This document shows positions 33,945 through 46,996 of a stretch of DNA of 64,000 nucleotides, in pieces. Numbering within the stretch: position 1 is the first letter of the stretch; each line of letters opens with the position of its first letter. A program made the translations under genes and the position numbers. Origin of the DNA: Mortierella hygrophila (lineage: Eukaryota; Mortierellomycota; Mortierellomycetes; Mortierellales; Mortierellaceae); NCBI GenBank assembly GCA_015680625.1, contig JAAAXW010000011.1, forward strand, positions 92,084 through 156,083, written 5' to 3'. The notes beneath the pieces are model-generated. The model saw nothing but the letters and a program-made list of their open reading frames with translations. It searched no databases and was not told the DNA's origin.

Positions 33945-36900
33945 ATGGACCTGCAGACGCTTTCAACGCTCGACGATCTCTTGTCCGATGTCCTGCTCGA
34001 CGGAATCCACCTCTGGTTCCAGACCCACAAGATGAGCAAGGACTACCGGTCGACTAGTATTCCACCTGGCAAGATCCTCGACATCATTCAGCGCAAGGTC
34101 ATTTTTGAGCGGAAGCTCCCCGAGGCTGTCAAGGAGTTGCTCGAGTAAGTGCGAGCCACGGATTGTTGTGCTATATGTTCTTTCGACCTACCTGGGTTGC
34201 AACCAAATCGTCGTATTACTAACTGTGGTATCCGCTCATATGTTTTCTTAGACTTGAACCTATTAAGAACATGTTCACAAAGGAAAAGGAGATTCAGGAT
34301 TTCGGCACGTACGTTTATTTTGCGAAGGACGCGTTGTATAGAACGACATTAATATCAAATGAGGTTCAACGATTGCTCAGCGGCAATAACCAACATCATC
34401 ATCTTCACCCCTGAACAACTATGCCCCCAACCTGATAGGCATGCGCGGAGATACCTCAGCATATATCTCCCCTCCGCAGGATTTGAGATCTCGCAGACAG
34501 ATCGCTATTCGGCCGTCACTAACAAGTCCGAGGCATGTGTGATTGCTAACCGGCCTTTCGAGGCCGGGGACGAGCTCCGCTACTGTGCTGGTACAATCGC
34601 CAACTTGACCGAGCAGGAGGAGAAGGATCTTGAGACGAAGACCAGCGACTTTAGTGTCATCAAAACAAGTAGACGCGGAACTTGCCTCTTCCTAGGGCCA
34701 GCGCGGTTCGTCAATGTAAGCCATTATTGATTTGATTCTTGGCCTTGGGTCACAGCGCTTCGATTTTCACTGCATGCTGACGCTTGTACCCTTTTTTTAA
34801 TTTCATTAACGCGTCCATCTTTGATAGCACGACTGCGATCCCAATTGCAGCTTTATGTCTGCTGGCTCTAGTGCCATCTACTTCAAGGTCCAAAAACCCA
34901 TCAGCGTGAACGACGAGATCACAACGCATTACGGAGACAACTATTTTGGTGTTGACAATCAGGAATGCCTTTGCGCAACTTGCGAAAGGTGAGTGCTGGT
35001 AATATTTGCACCTTCATTTACGCGTTCCAAATCGCATCAAACATACTAAAGATTGTTTACCTTCTAGGCTTGGACAAGGTGGATATAAGGGTAAAGCCCT
35101 TGCAGCAGAAGAGTCGCAGGATGATGTAGAAACACCTGAACCTGAGCTGGAAGATTCAGGACGAAGACTTCGTAACCGGCGAGGCAAGCCAAGTAAGCAA
35201 AATCATTTGGTATACTCGTGATTTTGGATTGACTGGAGCTGTGCTCAAGTATACTCACACATATATCTATCCAAAAAAACTGCCTCTTACCTAGTCAACT
35301 ATTATCCAACCTTGATGAAAAGGCCTCGGAAACACAAGGAAGATTCAGTGCGACCCTCGACACCCCTGCCACCAGTCGAATCTGACACCATCCCTAGCAC
35401 CAACACAACTTCCACTCCAAACACGCATGTCGATCTCGATACCGTTGACAATCAGTATTCGGTTGATGGAAACATGTCTGGAGACTTCGGCACAATTGCA
35501 GTATCATCTACGACGCTCTCAGTTTCGTCATCGACAACATCATCCGACGTTCTGACGGCCTCTCTCACTGAGCTGGACAGCACGTTGCTACAACAGAGAA
35601 TTGCGTCTCCTGCGCCCCATGTCATGGAGCTGCGGGTAGAAACTTCTGACTCGGACAAGCCTGGTAGTAGTGTCTCCTCAGACCAGCCAGTGGTTATGGA
35701 GAGTATGCTCAATCAGAACTCAATCTTGACAAATGCGAAGTCAGATTTGTCACTGCCGACCCAAACACCAACCGTCAACAAACTATCTATGGACGATGAC
35801 TCTCCCTTTGTTGAAGACACGCGTTCGCACGACATTCAGTCATCGGAGAATGACTTTCTTTTGAGCGACAAGCCTTCCGCGATTGGCAGTGCTTCTTTAA
35901 TGGCCGACGACACTCCATTGACCAACAATACCTCCACGCTCGCGGCCTCCCTCTTGGATATCACGCCTCTTGTAGCTGAGACCTCTACCAACGTCTCATT
36001 TTCGATCGATATCCCTCCCATGATCGATAGTCGTGAGGCGACTCAAACGACTCAACCAGCATCAGAGAGTCCCGAGAGTCTCCTAACGGATCCAGTGGAA
36101 GCTACTATCGGCTCAGCTCAAGCAGTGGACCCAGCCCTTGTCGATATGATGGATACTTTACAGCTCTCTACGGTGAGCAACGGCCAGGAATCAAATCTGG
36201 AGGGTGGGCTCGGACAGCCGCGAACGATAGAGAAGGAAGCGGAAGAGCATGACGAAGATGATCCTGCCTATAGCGACCAATTCGACGGAGACTTAAGCGA
36301 TGCCGGCGTTGACGAAGACATTGTCATGCTCTCGCCTAAGAACTTTCGCATGTCCCTCGATTTTCTCTGTCATACTGGCGCACGTGCTTCGACGACCGAA
36401 AAGGACAGCAACCAACCGGACCCAACAACTCCATGGAGTTACGAATTTCAGGATAGCCGTAGCGATACTACCAACGGAAACTCACGTCGAGCATCGGTTC
36501 AACTGAGTGAGGTCGGGGACGAGATGGGCAAGGTATTCCGAAAAAAAGTTCCCAAGCGCGCCAAAGCAGCAACAGTCGTATCTGATCCGGAACACTGTGT
36601 GACCTGCAAAGCCTTCATTCCGGAACACGAGCGCAACGATTCAGACGACTGCCGCCGGTGCTACCGTCACTTTGCCATTTATGGCATTGCCTGGCCGTCA
36701 AGGAGCAGGCATGTCATCGCCGAACGATATAAAAAAGCCGCCCAGGAAGTAAGTTTTTTATTACGGCTGTGCTTAGTCATACCTTTCAGTGATTTGATAA
36801 CACCTTTCAACTTTGGCTATGGTGATTAACATTCATATCTTCCTTGTGCATAGGAGAGAGATAGGGCCAGGAAGAAGCAGTTGGCTGAAGCTTCGCGAGC

Positions 36901-39900
36901 CGCAGCCAAGGAAGAGGCCAAGGCGAAGCAAGATCATGCCAAGGAGGAGGCCAGGGAAGAGGCCAAGGCAAAGCAGGACAAAGCCAAGGAGGAGGCCAGG
37001 GCGAAACAAGAGCAGGCCAAGGCCGCGTACAGAGCCCACCTGGAAGAGCAGAGACAGTTGGCCATTCTAAAGATCGCGATGCGGAGGGATATGGGACTGC
37101 CGCCAATAGAGAAGACCAAACTTGTTCTCAACAAGAAGCGACGGATGAAGGCATCCAATGCACCAGGGCCCTACAACAACGGGTACTCTTATCTGGTCGA
37201 TCCTTCTATGCAGTCGTTTCATTACGAGAGTGCCGTGCCTTCAATGGCGCATGGTGGCATGATCAGCATGAATGGTGAGGTGGTCTACCCGCAGATGGAG
37301 CATCCGCAAGCGCCGTATCAGGGAACGACCAACAACCCACCCGGCCCTTACCAGCAAGATTTCTACTATCCTGTCCAGCACGACCACACCTACGATCATT
37401 CGAGCCAGCCAACGATGCTTGTCCATCCGTTCCATTGTGCGCCCTACCTCGTCTTCGTTGATCCCATGGACGACAACCCGAATACTGTTTGGTGGGTGGC
37501 GGTGACTGTGCCACGACACCAAATGGATGAATCCATGCCTCAGTGCGGTTCAGATCCGGACCTCATTGTCGTTCGATTCCTGGAGGAGTATGCCTATGCC
37601 ATCTGCAACATTTCGGGCCTCAAGCTCTTCCACCCACAGAAGGAGCCGTACACAAGCTATGCCGAAAGAGGACCCCTTTTCTTCAAGATTCCATGCGTAA
37701 AGCGGGCGCTCGCGTTCTTAAATGAGGGTTACATTCCACCACGTCTCCCCTGGAAGAACATGTCTTTTGTCGGTCAGATGAGCTTATCTGACATTGACAA
37801 GGCCATCCTAGATTTCCCACGCAAGACTCTGGAGATGCACAACCTGATGCAGCTTCACCAGCTCCGATGCAAGTATCAACAATCCATTCAACATCTACAA
37901 CACATGCGGAGCAATAACTCAATCGACCCGTTCGCCATCCAAGAGCATGAGCAGCGACTGGATCAAGAATACCTACATAAGGAGGAGCAACTTCGGTGTG
38001 AGATGCAGCAGATCGAAGGTCCCATGGAGGATTACCAGGCGACCTCGATTATTATGGTGAAGCGATTCGCCCTCTCGTTCATGAACGACGCTAGCATGGA
38101 TATTCAACACCTTCAAGTCCAGCAACAGCCGCCACCCGCCACAAAAGCCAAACGCGCACGGAAACCGAAGTCGTCCAGCCAACGTGGCGACGCTCGTGGC
38201 CCTATTGAACCGAGACCGGCGAGCCAGAGCAAGGACCTATCACCATCAAAACCGCTGGGGGAGCCCCTAGAATCCAGCGACGTCAGCAACACCAAGTCCA
38301 AGAAACGTCGAGGTCCATCAAAGAGGCAGCTCCAGATAGACCTCCAGCTTTCGGAGCACGCCCAGCTTCTTGAGGCTGCCAATATGGGACTGCATTCTTT
38401 CAAGGCGGCCGATGGAACAGTGTTCACACTTGAGAACATTGCGCCAGTCCAAGTCGATTCGTCCACCGCAGCATCTAAGAGGAATTCGACTGGACCCAAG
38501 CCTGGAGTCGACAGTATGGGCCCCACAATTCAACTCGCCTCGAGCATGTCGGCAGTAGAGGCAACGGCGACGACGACGACGGTACCCAAGGCGCGGAGAC
38601 GACGACAGACAGTGGATGTAGGTCTTTCAGACCGTCCTGTCCTGTTATCTACGATGACACTGCCACGCTCCATCTCACTCGAGCCTGTGACCCACCAACT
38701 CGTTGTTACAGACTCCTCCTCCCGCTTCACTTCCTTGCCAAGTCTTCTCATGACCAATAACAGCAAAGGTCGATTATCTTCAACATGGGACATGTCTGGT
38801 TGCGAGTACAGCTTGACGGAAAGCAGGGTTATTGAGGGTCGCTACAATTGTATCGAGATCACAAATCACCCGGCTAGAACGGTTTTCCATGGAAAACTCC
38901 AGGACGGCGACGCGTTTCTCCTTGATTCTGACGACGTCGTTGGAGTGAGCACACCGGCCTCGACAGACTCAACCGAAACGGATGTATCACAGCCCGGAGG
39001 AAGCCCTGAACCGACTGCAACATTGAGAAAGGCTAGGAGGATGGGGAAGACTAACAGGGAGGACGCATATTGGAACGAGTGCGATAGGGCGGAGACAGAT
39101 GGCGGAGGAATCGACACTATCGATAATCGTTCAATGTCCGACACCTTTGGCGCGAGTGAATTGTCTTCCTTGATGCCATCCACCAGATCTTCTTCTCTGG
39201 GTGCAGGTGATCAGGATATCGATGTCCTGGGTTACTATGATGATCAGGTGCCCAACTCCAAGGGCGCCCAGGATGATGAGACCCAGTTTATCGACATTGA
39301 GAGCTTGACGCCTGCCGACCACGAGGCCCTCGAACTATTGACTCCTGCCGCTCGTGAAGCGCTCGAGGGATTGAGCCTCTTGCTGTCGAAGAGTCCCGAT
39401 TTTGTCGCTTCGTCTATGCCTGCACCTCGACAGGCTCCTCCTATGGCTGTATGGGACCACGCTGTAGCGCATCGGGATGGAGCCAGCGCCATGGAAAGCT
39501 CGAGCTCAGCTGACATACCAAAACGTGCTCCCAAGAAGAGAGGTACCAAGAAGAGTCGAGCTACCTCCACGCCGTCCAACTCAAACCCATCGACGACATC
39601 AACAGCAGCATTGCCGCCACCACCGGAACTCAAGACCACCGCGAGTATTTCGGAACAAGATACCGCCGTCTCGGAAGTCAGCCAAGTTCAAAGTCGACCC
39701 CGAAAGGCACAACCTGGAAAGTCACGTAGAGCTTCATCGTCCAAGGCGAAGGTGACTATGAGTGCAGTCAAGCGTCAGAGTTCTTCGACAAGTGCGGATG
39801 GAGACGTGGACAAGGGATTAATTTTTGCACAAGAGAGGCGAGCCTTCACCAGCAGAATCAAGAAGATCGCCGTCCAGGAATGGATCGAGGGGCGAGCAGG

Positions 39901-42126
39901 ACCATCCAAGGATCCTCAGGAGGTGGAGTCTACTCGACAACAGTGGAAGAAGAAGAGCCTCAAGGGACGCGAAGCCCAGGTCCAGGATGAGTCTTCCCAG
40001 GCCGGTAGCTCTGCAGGATTCACAGTGTCTAACCTCCGAGGCGCGATGACGACGGAGGAGTTGAGCAAGTCTCCAAGAAACACACCTGTACCACCATTGC
40101 TGGAGGCGGACGACTCGAGGGCCTCGCCTTCGGCATCATCGTCATCGTCTTGCCCCGCCACAGAGTCACCCGAGCCACCTTCGAGCTTTTCAGCCGTCGA
40201 TGTCGCCGACAACAAGGAGCTCCAGTCTCTGAGGCTGTGGAGTATCAAAGGTGGAATCATTGGGTTTGACATCGATTCGAGTGTCCGATCCGTCCGGTCT
40301 CGGAACAGGAACGGTGAGTCACCCGTTCCGGATCTCGGGAAGCATTCTGGTGTTCCCAACCCGACAGGAAGCAGACAAGCTAGCAAGCCACGCGTCGTTG
40401 ATGGAGAGGTGGATGAGGTCAAGAGCAGGCCTCGAAAGCGCAGGAGGCCGACTGTCGATGAGGAAGCGGCTCAGAGTATCCCCGAGACCAAGTCCACAGC
40501 GATCGGCAACGATTCCAACTTGACAGACAATGCTGAGCTGGGCGAGCGCAAGACAGTTGCAAGGCCAGGGGTGACCTCTAAGGCAGAACCTTCGGCCTTG
40601 GGGACTGTGCAGGACAAGCAGACGGGCGGTGATTCTCTTGCGGCTGTCGCTGTGGGCACGGTCGATACACAAGAAGACGAGGAGGCTGTGACCGCGTCTT
40701 CTCAGAGCGATGATCTTTCGTCCCCCGTCGATGCTAGAATTGAGGAGAGCAGGGTCATAACAGGAAAGGTGACTTCTTCAAAGAAAGAACCTGCGTTAGT
40801 GATGGTCAAGTTTACTCTTGCAAAGGCGGATTCGGACAAGGAGGGTACAGTGGCGTCACAGGACCAACTAACTGTAGCCGAGGGCTCAGGAACGTCTACG
40901 GAGTCGTCTTTGTCGAGTGTGGTGCCTAAGAAGCGATCGAGGAAGAGGACGGCGGAGGTACCAGATGATCCACTTGTTCAGCAGCCCATGGCGATGTCTA
41001 TTCGCAAGCGCTCCATTCAGGACGCCGCAGATGTGGAGTTGGCAGTTGAGGATGAGTCAACAGTGACCAGATCTGCGGTCCAGAGGACGGAAGGTGGAGC
41101 GGAGGTAGCCTCTGAAGCTGTTGTTGGCGCAACGACGACGAAGCGTCGTCGTGTTCGGAAATCGCTCAAGTCAAAGAAGGACGAGTCTTCGCATGCTGGG
41201 GATGAGATCCTATTGGAAAAGGACGAGTTGCTATTGGAGAAAGTCGAGGCACCATCAGAGAAGGTCGAGGCGCCTACGAAGCAAGTCAAGGCACCATCGA
41301 GGAAGGCCAAGGGATTGTCGAAGAGAGATGAGGCAGGATCGGAAGAGGCCGAGACGCCATCGGAGTCAACCAAGGCGCCATCGAAGAAGGGTAAGGCAGC
41401 ATCGAGGAAGGGTAAGGCAGCATCGAGGAAGGCTAAGGCTCTTTCGAAGAAAGGCAAGGTATTGTCGAAGAACGATGAGACAGCAACGGAGGAGGAGGTA
41501 GAGGAAGAATATGAGACAGCGCCGGAGGAAATGGAGGAGGAGGAAGAAAACACTATAGGACACTCTGAGGAGACGGCTCTCTTGCTGATGGAAAAGCTCA
41601 CTAAGAGGCAATCGACGCGTCTGAGTCGAGCGCCTGCTGGCAAACCTGTTGCTTTGGCAACAAAGGGTGCTAGGTCATCTTCTGCTGCTGCCGCAACCAC
41701 GGTGATGGCTCCCAGGAACAAAAGTGACAAACCCGAGAAGGAGTCAAGGAATTTGGTGAGCCGCCTCATTACGCTGGACAACATTGCTGAGAGTCGACTC
41801 CGAGACAGGAACAAGGAGGGCAAGTTGCCTAACACGTCGAGGCCCAAGTTCGAGGTGGGCGACTCTGTCATGGCGCCCGGAGAGAACAATATTATGTTTG
41901 AGTGTGAGGTCAAGGCCAGACGGGACCATGAGACGCTGCCAGAGGTGTACGAGTACAAGGTCCACTATGAGGGATATGCACAAAAGTAAGTTATTTGTTG
42001 TTGTCGTATTTGATGTATTGCGTGTTAGAAGGATCCGTCCGAAACAGCTTCAGATAATTAACCAGACTTTCCCATCTTTTTAGGTACGACGCGTGGGTCG
42101 AGGAGAAGGAGATGGTCGCAAACTAA
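33945..42126 (+). CDS. SET9: Giant Suv4-20/Set9-type histone H4-K20 methyltransferase with added reader-like domains
   Basis: Predicted nuclear lysine methyltransferase for histone H4 Lys20. Exons 33945-34144, 34252-34308, 34439-34715, 34828-34988, 35068-35192, 35295-36748, 36854-41985 and 42084-42126 sum to 7,449 nt, exactly 2,482 residues, all phases consistent. A helical Suv4-20 N-domain (1-85) precedes SET (about 86-240): RRYLSIYLPSAGFEI, FVNHDCDPNCSF, ITTHYGDNYF and post-SET ECLCATCER. After an acidic, Ser/Thr-rich region comes a Cys4 patch (CVTC...CRRC, about 706-725) followed by RHFAIYGIAWPSR. Then follow a charged AKEEAKAKQ helix and a PWWP-like stretch (about 945-1060: PYLVFVD, WWVAVTVP, VVRFLEEYAYAI). 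Long disordered regions with 12 basic heptads come before a C-terminal chromo-barrel-like fold (FEVGDSVMAP...VHYEGYAQKYDAWVEE). SET is certain; the reader-like domains are inferred. Usual family members are several-fold shorter. Confidence 0.87.
41228..41479 (+). repeat. Twelve 21-nt units encoding a basic heptad array in SET9
   Basis: 252 nt read as twelve consecutive heptads of the form xxSxKxK/E, e.g. APSRKAK, APSKKGK, AASRKGK, AASRKAK and ALSKKGK. Serine or threonine is at position 3 in every fully typical unit and basic residues dominate the later copies. The DNA copies are degenerate, so the array is old or under selection. Confidence 0.85.
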
Positions 42127-42233
42127 AATCGCATCTTTTCGCTTTCTCATAACATCATACATTTTTTTCCAGTTTTTTTTACCATCATTGCTATCATAAT
42201 TCGTTTTTCATTTGTAAATTCACCAACAACCGT

Positions 42234-42239
42234 AATAAA
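42234..42239 (+). terminator. Poly(A) signal of SET9
   Basis: AATAAA 108 nt after the SET9 stop, preceded by T-rich sequence. It faces the oppositely oriented signal of the kinesin gene 25-40 bp away. Confidence 0.65.
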
Positions 42240-42263
42240 TCGCATCTTTTTTTAAGCGAAACT

Positions 42264-42277
42264 TTTATTATTTTATT
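42264..42277 (-). terminator. Poly(A) signals of the kinesin-8 gene
   Basis: Two AATAAA hexamers on the minus strand (42272-42277 and 42264-42269), 32-45 nt past the kinesin stop codon, in the 182 bp tail-to-tail gap with SET9. Confidence 0.6.
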
Positions 42278-42308
42278 ACAACGAAAGGAAAAGAAAGGAA
42301 AATCTATT

Positions 42309-45300
42309 TTACAATGACGATAAGGGAAAGGCTGTCGTGGCCGTGGTAGAAAAGGAAGATGATGGTTCAGGGTCCTGCAAATCGCTGCTGCTGTTACCGC
42401 TGTTGTTGTTGCTCATGGGTCGTATTGGTCCCAGCGACCTTCGTCGGTTGGATCCTGTCACAGGGATTGGGATAGACGACGAGGCAGAGTCACCCCCAAC
42501 TGCCGGTTCAACATCGACAGAGGTCGTCTGAGGTAGGGCTGCCATCATGCTCACACGCCGCTTGCTTCGCTTCGGTTCTGGTTGCGTGCCTTGACTGTCT
42601 GGCATCACGGGGGCGCCTAGTTCGCCAGGGGCGAAGTGGTAGCCTTGACTGCTGGAACCTCCTCCTCCTCCTCCTCCATTACTGCCCAATTGCTGGAATG
42701 GTGGGATATCGAGTGGCGGTGTGAGTGTGAACTGAGCACGGATCCTCCGGCGTGTGCTTGCATCCCGAATGGGTCCTCCACCAATGCCACTTCCCACTGA
42801 ACTGTGACCCACGGCGCCTCCATTGGTCTTGTTGCCTTCGTCCGCATGAAGACTGCCGCTTCCTTGCCCAATAGAACCCATACTGAGTCTGCGCTTCGTT
42901 GCGGCCGAAATCTTGGATGGAGCGGATGTAGTGGATATTGCTGAGGCGAGCGCAACAGAAAGTTGCTTGGGAATCGACCTTTGTGGGTCACTCTTGTCCA
43001 GCCGAAGAGGTTTTTTTGCGCCGTTCACGGGTGGTGGCGGAGACGGTATGGGGATACGGCTTGATCCTTGACCAGAGGGTCCTGATGAATCGGCATCAGT
43101 CGAGCCGTGAACCTTGGATGCATGTCGACTGGTACTGGTCGATTTACTGCCGTTGGGAGGGGACGTCATCACAGAGTCGCTACTCTTGCCGTTGGGCAAT
43201 GTTGCTACTGCTGTTGATGCAACCTTGAACGGATTCCGATTCTCTGGCATCAGACTCTGGCGGCGAGCGATCCGGGCAGCTGTGGCGGACGAGGCTCCGT
43301 GGAGAACAACTGCCGGCTGTTGCGATAGGATAGGTGAGCTACGCTGTTTCTTTCCACTGTGCCCAATGTTGTCCCCATCCAGTTGTCGGAGTCGCTTGTT
43401 TGGACTTGAAAAGATGTTGGGTGGCGAGCCATTGTGGTTTCCAGTCACAAACGGATTCAGTCTTTGCGGGCCTTTTGACATCTCTCCCTTGGCCGACTTG
43501 ATACCGGAGGGTACGGAGCTACTGGTGACAACCATCCTCCTTGCTCCTCCTCCCTGCCCATTGGGGGCCCCATTGGTTCCATTGCTGCTGACCACGAGTC
43601 GCTTGGCACCACCACCCAAACTGAGCCTACCAAGAGATGATGACGAAGAGCTCGACGCTGGTGGCGGGGTATTGGTCGGAGAATCGTCTTGCAGACCGCT
43701 TAAAGAGGGGAAGGGAGTCGGCCGAATAATGGGTTGTGTCGGATCGCGCCAACCAGTTGAATACCTATCCTCATCCTCGGCAACAACGTCGAGCAAAAAG
43801 TTGACATTGCGTTTTGTTGGTGTAGGGAAATCTCGATGTTGTCGCAGTCCTCCTCGCGGACGTCTCTTGGGCGAAAAGATGACTCCTGGCATAGCGTTGG
43901 ACTTTCTGCGGGGAGTACTGGGGCGCCTGCTGGGGGCTGGAGGTGGGCTCTGGAAGGGATTTTGTGGACTGCCCCATTGGTTCCTTTCCTGGAACATCCT
44001 GCTAGGTGACTGGCTTCCATAGAGACTGCTGGATCCTAGGGCGAGGTTGGTGTCAACGGTATCCATGGATAGGTTTGGCAGGACGTTGCTCTGTGAGTGC
44101 CGCTTGACAGGTGTGCTTGGAACCTCGGGGAGGATCGACATCAGTCTAGAATCGCCAAGACCGATCGTGCCATTGGACCTAGAACCATTGGCGTCTGAGC
44201 CAGAGAAACCTTGATTCTGTGAGAGAGACGTCCCGATCCTCTTGGTCATATCCGTGAAGCTTGTGATCGACGACATGTAGATATCATTCAGGGTCCTCGT
44301 CGCCAATCCAGCTTGTTCGACCGCCTCGATCTCTGACCTCAACCCGACAAGAGACTTGGCGCTCAGCTCCATAAAGTCCTCCGTGGCCAAAAATTGATCG
44401 TTCAGCGACATATCCGACAGCTCCAGCTTTGTTGTGAGAATCTTGTTATGTGACTCCAATGCCTGGCATTTCTTCTCCAGTTCGTACAGTCGGTGGTATG
44501 GAAAGCTGGCCGATGATATTCCTCCTCGCTTCTCAAGAGATTGGATCGAGACTGCGTAGAGTTTGAGGGAGTCCTCCTGTTCCTGCATTTGTCGCGTCAG
44601 CATCATGGTTTGGTCGTTCAGATCCTGGATCAGGTTGTCGACCATGTTGATGTAAGAGGAGGATGCGTTCATCGAATCGTTCAACTTCTTCGCCCGAGCA
44701 ACCACCGTGTCATCATCCATCGCACCGCCTTGACCGCCCTGCGCTTTGATGTCCTTCTCTAACTGCTCATACTGCTGTCGTGCGGCCTGAGAAGCCAGGT
44801 GAAATCCTTCCCGCCACCGTTGGAGCCCAGAAAGCCGCGCCGAGATGATAAAATGACGGGACTGGAGTTGTGCATAGCTCTGCTCCTGAGACCGTGCTGT
44901 CTGGAAAGTCGCGCGCATCTTCCTAACTGTCTCCTCAACCTCCTTCGATATAGAGTCCTGCTTCTGTTGCGCCCTCTCAATCTCCTCGCCTCTAGCTTGA
45001 TTCTGCAGCTTGCCCTTGAGCTCTACCACCTCCTGTCGTAACTCGTAGATGGCTTGGACGTACTCGGAAACATGTCGGTCGACATTCAGCGTGTTCTTGG
45101 TGACCTTGGTCTTGATGTTTTTCGCGCGATTGGCGTACTTGAGAGTGTTGTGTGTCTCCTCGTAGTGTTGGTTGGAGGGGCTCACACAAGCGATCATGAC
45201 TGTCCTGCAATTGCCTCCCAACGAAAACTTGAGCAACCGAGTGAGCTTGCTGTCGCGATATGGTATATGGGCCTTGGGCTTGTTATCGCAAAGTGCATTG

Positions 45301-46996
45301 ATGCAGTTGCCAAGTGCGAGAAGAGACTTGTTGATGTTCGCTCCTATTATACAATAATCGAATCGTTAGAGCTAGCACTGTCATTGTCTCGGAATTGTAA
45401 TATACGAAACTCATCCGCAAGTGCTTTCTGTTGGGTGTTGTACCTTCAGTCAAACGTGTTCCTCGGTTTTTGGTGGCCGATGCTCGCTCACTTCCAGCCA
45501 AGTCGATCAAGGAAAGTGTCGCAATAGTAAAATCCTCAGACACGTTGGCAGTCTTGAGTCGTTGGCAAATGTTGATCTGCAGAACTGCATGTGAACGCGA
45601 CGACGTCGCATTGGCCTCTGTTGGCGACATTGTCCTGTTCTCATTCCCCATCAAAACCAAATCCATGAGCTCATCCATCTAACAGTAAAGCAAAATGCGA
45701 GAAAAATAACGTGTTAGCTACCACTTTCAAATGCAGACTCGTTGCATGCAACTCTTTTCTTTGGTAAGACAAAGGTCGTTTGGATAGATTAATTACTCCT
45801 TTCGGGTGATGTTCTGAGAGGCCGGCGATAGAGATCTTCTTGGCAGAGTCCTCCCGAAGATGCAAGGAAGCTGGCTTGGCAGACTCTGAACCAGGCTTAG
45901 TGAGCAGGTCACGGATCGTTTCGTTGTAAACCTCCAGGTACGACAATGAAACCTCGATGGTTTTCTCATCCTCCACTTCTTTGATCCGATCGTAAAGCTC
46001 CTGCATAGTGAGAAAAATGATTCCTGGTTTCTCGAGTGTGCCGCTGATTGTGTGCGTCTTGCCGCATCCTGTAGCACCATACGCGAAGAGAGTTCCGTTG
46101 TATCCGTTCAAAACGCCGTCGATTAAGTGTCGTGTCGTGTTCTCAAAGACCTAGTCATACCACAGACGATGGACAGTATTAGTATCACTCGCCATCATAG
46201 TGCTCGATGACTATATCGAAACGTCGTCTACACCGTGAATTAATTACCTCCTCCTGCTGAGCATCTTCGTGGAACACGCGATCAAACGCATACCGCATAT
46301 CCTTGAACCGTCTATAGGCCTGGACAGGGAGTAGCGCCCTCTTGTACTTGGAAATACTTTCTGCGTCTGGCGGGTCGAAGACCAACACGCTGTCGTCTAG
46401 AACATCGACAATTTTCCTGATCCCTCCCTGTCCCTTCGAACCGGTGTGACCCAAACTGTCTGAACCATCGCCTCGACCATGCCCTGCTCCTAGAACCGCC
46501 AGGGATCCATCTGCGGAGAAGTTGAACTTGTTGGTTGGTGCTTGAGGAATTCGCAGCTGCTCAGAAGCATTGAAAGGTCTGACGCGAACTACATATGGAT
46601 CGAGAAGAATGATGTCGTGCTTTAGTTACTTTGGCAGTTCTGAGTGTCGATATAGCGACAGGACATGTCTGATGCTTTACATGACTCACCTGCAACAAGG
46701 ATGGCAGACTCTGAAGGCCACTGTGGCGTTTCTCGGACTCTTTTGATTCCTTTGACAGCCTCAATAGAAGGGGGTCCAGTGTCCAAGTCCATCATTCCCG
46801 TGCTACCGTTGGGTCCGCTGGACGCGTTGTCGTCGCCGCCATCACCTGTCTGCGAGGACACAGGGGCGGCCTGGGTCAACTCCAGATCCAGTTTGGGGCG
46901 TGTACCGTTTGTAGTGTTGTTTTCGTGTGATTGGTAGTGTGTGGTGCTGGACCCTGGTAGATTGTGAAGAGTACTGATGACCTCCAGGCCCTGCAT
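42309..46996 (-). CDS. KIP3: Kinesin-8 family motor (Kip3/KIF18-like), five exons
   Basis: Plus-end-directed kinesin that depolymerises or shortens microtubules in spindle and nuclear positioning. Exon 1 is 46996-46690, exon 2 46588-46248, exon 3 starts at 46150, exon 4 at 45678 and the last runs from about 45347 to 42309. The junctions restore ILVAVRVRPFNASE. Motor signatures: P-loop FAYGATGCGKTHT, switch I NATSSRSHAVLQI, switch II LSLIDLAGSERA, ANINKSLLALGNCINAL and YRDSKLTRLLK. The extended loop 2 and the RYAFDRVFHED and GVLNGYNGTLFAYGATGCGKT context favour kinesin-8. About 70 disordered residues precede the motor. After the neck coiled coil (YVQAIYELRQEVVELKGKL) lies a helical stalk, then a long Ser/Pro/Gly-rich basic tail. 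The ATG at 46996 is preferred over an upstream in-frame one at 47080. Confidence 0.9.

Noticed and set aside
41017..41958. 313-codon minus-strand frame over SET9
   Set aside because: Ser/Phe/Leu-rich antisense of the Lys/Glu-rich SET9 tail.
36881..41989. Treating the 1,702-codon frame as a separate gene starting at an internal ATG
   Set aside because: The exon has an acceptor at 36854 in phase with the exon ending 36748, and the full model totals an exact multiple of three; one gene is simpler. RNA evidence could still separate them.
43114..44022. 302-codon plus-strand frame in the kinesin tail
   Set aside because: Antisense of the Ser/Pro/Gly-rich KIP3 tail, no domain.
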